From Membranipora membranacea (taxonomy: Eukaryota > Bryozoa > Gymnolaemata > Cheilostomatida > Membraniporidae): a stretch of DNA of 64,000 bases. Shown one piece after another: positions 25,501 to 34,500 of the stretch. A program made the translations under genes and the position numbers. Where the stretch lies: assembly GCA_914767715.1 (NCBI GenBank), contig OU612067.1, positions 32,340,162 through 32,404,161 on the forward strand, given 5' to 3'. The stretch's first letter is position 1, and each line of letters opens with the position of its first letter. Under the pieces are notes generated by a model. That model saw only the letters and a list, made by a program, of their open reading frames with translations, had not been told where the DNA came from and searched no databases.

Positions 25501-28500
25501 TCGTAGCTATTTTGAATATCCAAACAGTTATACTCTATTTCCTGATTTCCATCTCGATCTAAAAATTCTTCCGGGGGTGGTAAGCCATAACTATCAAAAT
25601 AAACGGTTTTGTGCCAAGCCGTCCAATGAGTTCCAGGACCGGTTGAGTCATCTAAATTCAACACGCCACAGCCTCGGGTTAAGTTATTTGGTAACGTATC
25701 GCGCATATAACAACCCATGAAGCCGGGGAACTTGGAACCGTGAAATATAATGTCGTAATTAGATAACGGTTTTATTTTATTTTTTAAAACAGAACGTTCA
25801 GTAAGGGTATGTCTCCCAGCACTGGCACCTTGTTTCCAGGAAGACCAAACAACTTTCCCAGCAGTCCGCTGCCGTACTGTTGAGTCATTTGATCTAGATG
25901 CTGTTGAGCCTTTTTTTTTAACCCTGCGACGCCACTGATAAGATAACGTCCCTGGCGTTGTTAATCTCAGACTTTGACAAACCGCTACCCAAAAGAGTTG
26001 GTAGTAGAGAGGCTGCTAGAGAAGCCAACAGAGATAAAAATCCGCCAGTCTTTTTGGACTTGGTAGATGAAATCAAACCGTTTATCTCGTTAGGTGTTAG
26101 CTCTACTGTTACATTACCACCCTTGTAGGGTTTAAGCTCAAGCCCTTTACCCCCGTATGGTTTCAGCTGTAGACCTCTACCCCTTCTTTTTACTGAATTG
26201 TCATCACCGGTAGCCTTTCTCAACAGTTTATTGGCGCCGTAACTGGCCGCACCCGATAGCGCTCCCGTCGCTACTGCGGGCCCCAGAGTTTTTGCAACCG
26301 GTGCTATAAGTTTCATGGCTGGTTCAATTAGTTTAAACAAAGCCCCCAAACATCCACCTTGAGTTTTCATATGCATAAGCTGCTTTTTACTGAACTTTAG
26401 CGTCTTACCCGCTGTAAGCCCTTCCAACTGTCCTTTTGTAAGATATACGGGTACATTACCCGTTACGGAGTACTTTGTGAATGATACAGGCGTACCATTA
26501 TCAACGGCTGATGCCAGCTTTTTTACTTGACAATCTGTCAAACCAATATTTATTTTCATGTACATTCTATTTATTATACGTTTTTATGGTCAAAAAAACC
26601 ATAAAAAACTAACTCAATATTAAATTTTTTAACGAAGATTTACATTCATTTTCTTACCATCACCCGTAAACGTCAAATCTCGATCCGAAAGCATGGTAAC
26701 GTGCACTCTATAATTGTCCCCCGCATTCAGCCTAGCCCTGAGCTGAGAGTAGTTGCGCTGTCATTTACAGCCTCTGGCATTCTTTCGAGGTCAAAGTGGT
26801 ATACCGGATATCTTGACAAAAAGTCAGACTTTGTAATAAGCATGCCGGAATCATACTTGTTGTCAATTCCCCTATAGTTCAGCAAAAAGCGATAAGGTCT
26901 ACCCACTTGCTTGCTAGCAAAGTCCACCGAGTACTGAAATCTAGGGTGTCTATCACCGTTTGCAGTTAATGAAATTTCATTAACGGCGCAAGGGTCAAAT
27001 AATGCATTGTTCTTTGTCTGATCACCTTCCTTGTCCCGTAGTCGAAACGCTACAAATACGTGCCTAGGACGGTCACTTTTCCTGAATTGCGTAATATCCC
27101 AAGACATGTCCGTGTTGTTGGCGAATACCTTATCAAAATACTTTACTTGTTGAAATGGAGCTTGCATTTCCTTCTTCTCCCTGATAAACTTTAGCAGCTT
27201 GGTGCTGGACTCTGGACTGGGAATTACTCTAGGCATCCACAAACTCAGTCCAGTGAGCTTTACTTTGGCGGCGTCTACATCACCTTTCCTATACAACGCA
27301 TTGTCCTGATTCGTAGCTTTTTGAAACTCCACCATGTGAGTCATACCGTAAAAAACCTTATTTACACCCCTAGCGAAGCCAAATATATGCGGCAGGGGAA
27401 TACAGAGATCAAACTTCTTATGAGCCTTCCGAGTAACAAATCCGGTGTTGGTATCCGCTGTATCATTATCTTTCGTATATTTTGCTATCATGAGTTGTTC
27501 ACCCATAGAGTTTACGTAGTCATCCGAGTAGTCTACCAGAGATGTTATCAGCGACGCTTCTCCCGGCTTTTCCACTATTTCCACGGCTTGGTTGTCAATT
27601 TTATAGATTGCCCGATCAAAAAGATGGAGAGGTCCATTGTTAACAAATGCCACTTTATCAGCAGCGGCGTACGAACTTCCATCAGCTGCCTTAACAATCT
27701 CACCCGTCATTTGTAGATACGCTTCTTTAGGCAAAACCCACTGATGGGTGTAATCAATTGTAAATCTAGGATTATCTTCCGTGCCAGGGTTGGCCAGCTT
27801 AATTTCATAAAACTCTAGAGAGTCTACAGAAGTGTCCACCATGGGTTGCTCGTCCAATTGCAAAAATTCTGGAGTAATCTTTGTTGCCATCTTATTTATT
27901 ATTTATTTATTATACTAAAAATTGTTCACAATGGCTTCTAATTCCGCCTTACTCATTTTATACACGCCTTTTACTCCCATCTCCTTAGCCTTTTTACGTA
28001 GCTCCGGCAAATTTACTCGATTAATATAGGGTCTCGACCCTACTAACATTCCATTATGATAAAAAATAGTCGGGTTAGATGGTTCAACCCATCGGTCCTT
28101 GGTCTCACGCATCTCAGTAAAATACGCTTTATCACTCGCTTCCCAAAATATTTCGAACGGATAATCTTTCTCAAACATCTTTTTAAGATTACTTTTTATT
28201 CGCGTTTCAATTTTATTGATGAAGTGTTTAAAGTTCCGTTACGAGCGTTTTGCTCCTCCTCCACCTGCTTAGTTTCCTCTCAAGGTTAGCAACTTTGGTC
28301 TCATTGGATCTTAGCCGCTTCATAATCTTTAGAGCCCACATACCGAGCAACATTACCAAGTTTGCCCCACCAATTGCTAATGGGCCGTTTACACCTAACA
28401 CGCTGTCTCCACCTGTGCTCGCATCTATTGTTTTATTCACCATTTATAGCATGCCCATTATTGTGTCAGTGTCCACCCATGAGTTGATGCTCTCCGGATA

Positions 28501-31500
28501 ACCCATCCATTTGACTAGAGACTTTTTGCCACGTTTACAGACTATTTTTTCTATTCTTAACACTTCTTGCTCGGACTTTTGTAGCTCGGGCTCGTAAAAC
28601 ATACCCTCTATCTCTTCACCGTCTAAACCGGCTATTTTGTAGGTGATAGGGGTTGTATATCGTACGGCCGTAACTTTAAACACCTCCTCAGTCCATCGAG
28701 CGGTGTAACCTTTTTCAAACTGACTCTTTTTCTTACCAATGCGTACGAGGTCGCCAACTTCAAACTTTGGCTTTCCCGTTGGTTCTAACGGCGGATATAA
28801 ACGAGCTCTCACAGCGTCCGAGTTCTCAGGGTTGCTGGCATCCGTTGGTGTCATATCTATGGACGAATGCACCCTGTTATTGTAATCGTTAACCATCTTA
28901 TATAAAACATCGATATATTTTCGTGTGTTGTTGGCTGTAAAGTACTTGTACATTTTTTCCTTCATGGTTCGGTTCCATCTTTCCACCACACTTGATTTTT
29001 CCTCATTTTCGGTTGAATATATTTCTATCAGATCTTTTACCCACTTGTTGTAAAATTCTTTCCCTTTATCAACCCATAACTTAACTCCTTTTGGCGGTTT
29101 TCTCTTATTTAGAATTTTCTTTAGAGCTCCCGCTACCTCTTCACCTCTCTTCGTCTTTAATGGCTCCAGCCATCCGTATTTTGAGAACACATCAATCACT
29201 GCTAGCAGGTACTTTACCCCATTATTTTCTTTGGCATGACTGCTCATATCCACCAGATCTGCGTCCCATATCTTATCTATATCAGGCGAATACACTCGTC
29301 TCTTTGAAAATTTATGTTTAATAGGCTTATGAAGTTCCTCAGCAAGCTCATCCGTCCACACCGGCCTCTTTGGAAATTTAATAGGAGGTTCTACAGCTCC
29401 ACCCGTAAATTGCCTCTTTTTACATCCGCAATTCGTGCAATCGCAAGCGCTCATTAATCTGCCATTCGCCGATATCAGGCTTCTGACATCGCTTGTGTCC
29501 GTTTTAAACTTACATTTCACACAATACATTGCAATTTATTTTATTTTATTTTATAATGCCCGTGCGCGTAGCTGTTGATATTATCCGTGTAGTATCTTTT
29601 ATCGTCGAATGCCGACAATGTCTTTTTTATAAAGGTATAGTTTTTCAGCTCGTGTAGCCTCGAAAGAATAACGCTCATTTTAGCATCGGGGGCAGGGTTC
29701 CCTGTAAAGAGGCAGCTCCTGTAAGTATCAAAGGTCAAATTCTTCGCTACACACTTTTTACCACCTTACACTTATTCATCTGCCAATCTTCAAACTTGAC
29801 GCAATAGCTCTTAGATCTTAAACACACAAACTCTGATATAGGTTGACCGCCTCCTTCATCCTTTGGTAATCCAATTACCTTTTTGTTTTTCTAGCTATAA
29901 CACTGGTGTTCTTCGGGGTAATTGCTCGTGTCCTATTTTCCTAGAGGCATTTCCTTGTAAAAGTCTTCCGTCTCAATATATAACACAAAGCTGACGGTAT
30001 CCGTATACATCATTCTTGCGTCTGGGTACTGCTTTTTAATATTGTTGTAATACCAGTCGTACATGAGGGTCTCGGATATATCCACTATGGCTTGTCCTAC
30101 GTAAATGGGTTTGTTTAGAGTCACACTAGCTCGATTCATCAAAAATCCAGATAGACGCTCGTTAAAATCCTTAGTGCATTTAAACCTGGGATTCTTGATC
30201 CACTTTTGTTTAACATCATCGTCCGTGGTGAGCTTGACATCTATTCTATTTCTAACATTTTCCATGGTCTTTCCAAAAACCGCGTTGTTCATTAACTTAA
30301 AAAAATCTTTTCCAAAATCCGTCTTAGCTTCTTTTCTGAGGTTGGTGTTAAGTTCAATGTAAGGCTTCATCCAAGCGGACTCTTTAAATTTTAGCACTCT
30401 GTGCACTTTGGTAAGCTTCAACCCGAGCTGAAGATATGTGGCTAGAGCCTTATGGTGAGCCACGTAATTTTTCTTATTACTCAGATTAGGTACGAGCTTG
30501 GGAGCTACGCCGTATTTAGGCTCTCCCATAAAATTCATCGGCCCTACTGACTTCACATAGTCTGACCACTCACCGGGGCAAAGGGACTCCGGAGCCAGTG
30601 GAAAGTCGTTATGCTTAGCGTGCAACTCCTTGGGACATTCCAAATCAACTTCCGCGATAAAACCTTCATCATCGTCCACAAAATCCAGGTCCATCACGCC
30701 GTCCTCAAGCTGTACCCATTCAAAACCACCCGTTGGCAACTTTTGGGACATGGCCCATCCGTATAAGTTGTTCATATCCATATACATTACATAGCTGCTC
30801 GGTCGCTGTTTATCATAGTCTTTCAGATACGGACTGTTAGCCTTGGCGTATCTTAAACCCCCACAGGTAGACACACCACCCCTAATACCGCTCTCAAAAA
30901 AGTTATACATGTCCACGTTCGATAAAAGCTCCAGCTCCTGCCCAGAATTTTTTAACAGCGCATCCTCGCTCAATGATGGCAATGATATATAGTGACATGG
31001 ATCTAGCTTATAGGTATCCATTGCCATTTTTCTAAAACTTTCAAAAACGTCGGTCAACAATAATACATCCGTCTTCAAATAGAGGTCGTGATAATCGCCG
31101 AGGTTTTTACATCCCATTTTCTTCCAAACGTGCACGGCGTGTTTGTGTTCCGCTTGGCTTATGGTTTCCCCGTTGTTTAAGGAACTGGCAAAAGCTTCAA
31201 TTGGTGGTAACTCAGTCTCATTAAATCTCTCAAACGAGTTCATGTACTCATACGGATACACACCTTTTCTAGCTAACAGCTCAAATCGCGTTGGGAATTC
31301 TTTTTTCAGGTAAGGCAAGTTTCCTCCTAGCCCTTTAGCTAATTTTTCCAGGAATGCATTCAAATGTTGCAAACTGTCCATAAAATGGAACCTACCTATC
31401 GTCATGGACATATATTTTTCATCCGTGCTGGCAATTACATCTATGCTACCCCTCACCTTTTCTCCCTCAACCTTACCGCGGTAGGCCTTGGTTATTAGGT

Positions 31501-34500
31501 GCGAGTCGTATCCTTTCAGGTTATGAAATATAACCTTGATTTTTTGGTCTGCCTAAACCTCAGGTTGCACTTAGTATGGGCTGAACCTCTATACAAACCA
31601 GAAATGTGATCGTGATCTCTAACCAGGGGGTTTTCTACCATATCTTCAAAACTGTACTCTTTACCGCACATATAACACTCGGTAGACTTTTGAACTCTAC
31701 TCGTTGCTCCGGGGTGATTATCATCTCGGCCACGGGGATTTCATCCACCATCCTTTGCACAACATCCAGCTCCTTAAAGAATTTGTCCATGGTATCTTTA
31801 TCTCTATGCTGGTAAAATCTCAAAGACTTACCCATGCTGTTCACCAAATGGGCGGCAAAGCCGCAGGCCGTGTGCGCCCCAGTCGCTTTATCCATAACTG
31901 ACTCAAAATCCGAATACACTACATAAGAAACTTTTTCCATCTTCATGAAGTTTTTAAACTTTACCACGCTACCCTTCTCGAGCATTTTTACCAAGCATTT
32001 ACCATCGTGTAAAGCCAAGCACCTTTCTATGTGTTCATTCAAAGTTCTTTCGGAACCAAAATGGTGCAGGTATCTTAGACAAGTAAGCTTACCACTGCGA
32101 GTTTGGTCAGTTTGCTTATACATTAATGCAGACATTCTCTTAATCAACATATAGTGACCTTTATACAACATTAAATTTATAACTGGCAGGTCAATTTTAT
32201 ATAGCCGTGAGTCCGTATGCAAGATATCCAATCTTTCGTTACTCCACTCAAGAACATTTATAATTAAGTTATTTTTATTGGCAAACTTTTGCACATCCGT
32301 AATCTTTACCGGGTAAGATATACCCGTATCATCAAGCTCCTTATCATACGGCGTATAATTACTAAGTATGGATGGATGATCATCGGCTGGGTGTAGATAT
32401 GCATTCACCGACCGCAGAAAACACTTTTTATCCTTTAGAATGTCGGGGTTCTTGGCTTCTAATAACTTTATCAACTGTTTTTTAGTCGTTTTGGTACTGT
32501 AATCAATATCCAGCTGTCGCGCCACACCCCGTATTTCATCTAGGGGTGGATAACCGCTGCTATTCACATTTATCACAGATTTCGTTACCTCCAAACTTTT
32601 CGGTGTTTTTACATAAGTACCACCCCTCGACGGTACATACTCGTAAAGCTCTATAAGAAACCTATTAACCATTTCCAATACCCACCCTGACCCTCTGGAC
32701 GTATACTCATCCATTCCTAACTTCATCCTCTCTAATTGCTCCAAAATTTCTGCCTCCAAGCTCGTGTCTGGTAATATCACTCGAGGCATTTGACCGCGGG
32801 TTCCCCAAAACCTACTCGTGGCTTCATCACCGTCCGGCTTTACAAACCTGGCCTCCAAACTAATCCTAAACTTCATTCAACGACCTAAAAGCTCACGAAT
32901 TCTTTTTATAATAATTGGTATAGCTTGCTCTAAAACATAATCCACGTCACTAGACCGATAATCTCCCACATCGGCATAAAATTTGTTGTTTGTGTTATTG
33001 ATAAACGTATTAACTAACTTAACTTCCGGAGCCTCCGCAGCGTTTCCCCCCAGCAGCTCTAACAGCTCAGCCTTCTTCGCTCTAGCCGTGAAAGTTATTC
33101 CCCTAGCCCTAGCTAAGGCTTTCAGCTCGTGTATCCTTAAATCTTGTACGGTAGCGTGCGGTGGCTTTACGTTTTTATCTATAATGTTTTCCAAATCCGC
33201 TCTCTTCATACGGCTGACATTTTTAAATCCGCGTCTCTTTACCTCCTCCTTCAACCACCTCACATTTCCATCTCCAAACAAATTCCTGATGTCTTCAACC
33301 GGGGCACGTAAACATTTTACACCCTTCACTCTTATGGGTATACCAAGATTGGTGTACCCTAGAATTTTATTTACTCTCTTCTCCATTTATTATACGAGTT
33401 TTATTTATGATACTAATCCTTTAAGGGTAGGTTCAAGCCCTTTAGTTGTATCCATAGACCTTAAGCCTATGGGTACAAATGAGTACTCACAAAAATTCAA
33501 AAATTGAGAAGAGAGTAAATAAAATTCTAGGGTACACCTTACGGGTTCCAGGGGGCTGTGTTTCCACACGCGATGTTTCCGGCCTTAAAAAGAGCGGTTC
33601 GCGTTTGCCTTTTCCCTTCACCCATTTATTATACTAATCCTTTAAGGGTAGGTTCAATCAATTTTCAAATCTTATCTCGTTTTATTTATTATACACAAAA
33701 TAAATAAAAAACCTCGAGTCAAAAAAAACTGACTCACTTCATCGGGTGGAAAAACTGGCCCAGATCGTCGGGTGAGAAAACTGGCCCAGATCATCCAAAA
33801 ATACCCGGGTGGAAAAACCGGTCCAGATCATCCTTTTCACATACTACTTTTGCGTATGGATTTACCTAAAGTCGGCATCCCGGGGTCAGAATATGTTAAA
33901 AGACATAGAGACGAGTTTCATACATTATTGAGAAGAAGTGTTATATTTTTGTATCCCATCCTCAGAACAAGAATCATAGGTTTTATGGAATTTCACCCTT
34001 AGAAAACAGGGGGGAAAACTTTTTCCAAAATCATCTTTCCAATAGACATTATTGGCTTGTGGCAAAAGTTGTAAATATTAATAGCAGATACTTCCGATAT
34101 CTTATCCTGACATCATTTACTTATAAACGATAAACAATGATTCATCACTGTGAATGAAGTACTGCCAACGACGCAAGTTGTGAAGCTTCATTACAATTTT
34201 ATATTAATCACCTATGTTTAAAACCCTCAATAAAATGGTTTAAGAAATATAATTCTGTCAAAAAAAGGAAAAAAGCAGGTTAATATATAATGTAAATATA
34301 ATTAAACATGTATGTGGTTATGCACCCCTCCCCGACACTTACACTAAGATGAGGCATATACTCACTGCCTTGGTACTGAAGCTATAAATTATTGTTTTTT
34401 AATTTAAGGGTCCATACAATGCAAGACGGAAGCGATTACGCAGTACCTGGCTGAGAACGGATTATTTGGAGCGTAATCTTAGCCTCAGCTGCAAGATCGT

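Larger units (their letters stand above)
20584..33848. mobile_element. Polinton/Maverick element, 13,265 bp, complete end to end
   Basis: Self-synthesising, virus-like DNA transposon. Boundaries are set by long terminal inverted repeats starting AGTAGTATGTG and by the 6-bp duplication TTTGCG. It encodes the diagnostic set: protein-primed-type family-B DNA polymerase, retrovirus-like integrase with chromodomain, FtsK/HerA-type packaging ATPase, adenovirus-like cysteine protease, and major and minor jelly-roll capsid proteins. Genes from the left end to 24514 are on plus; those from 24959 to the right end are on minus. Integrase and ATPase frames are open; polymerase, both capsid genes and others are broken, so the copy cannot make a full set of proteins itself. 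It sits in intron 1 of the galactosyltransferase gene. Confidence 0.95.
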
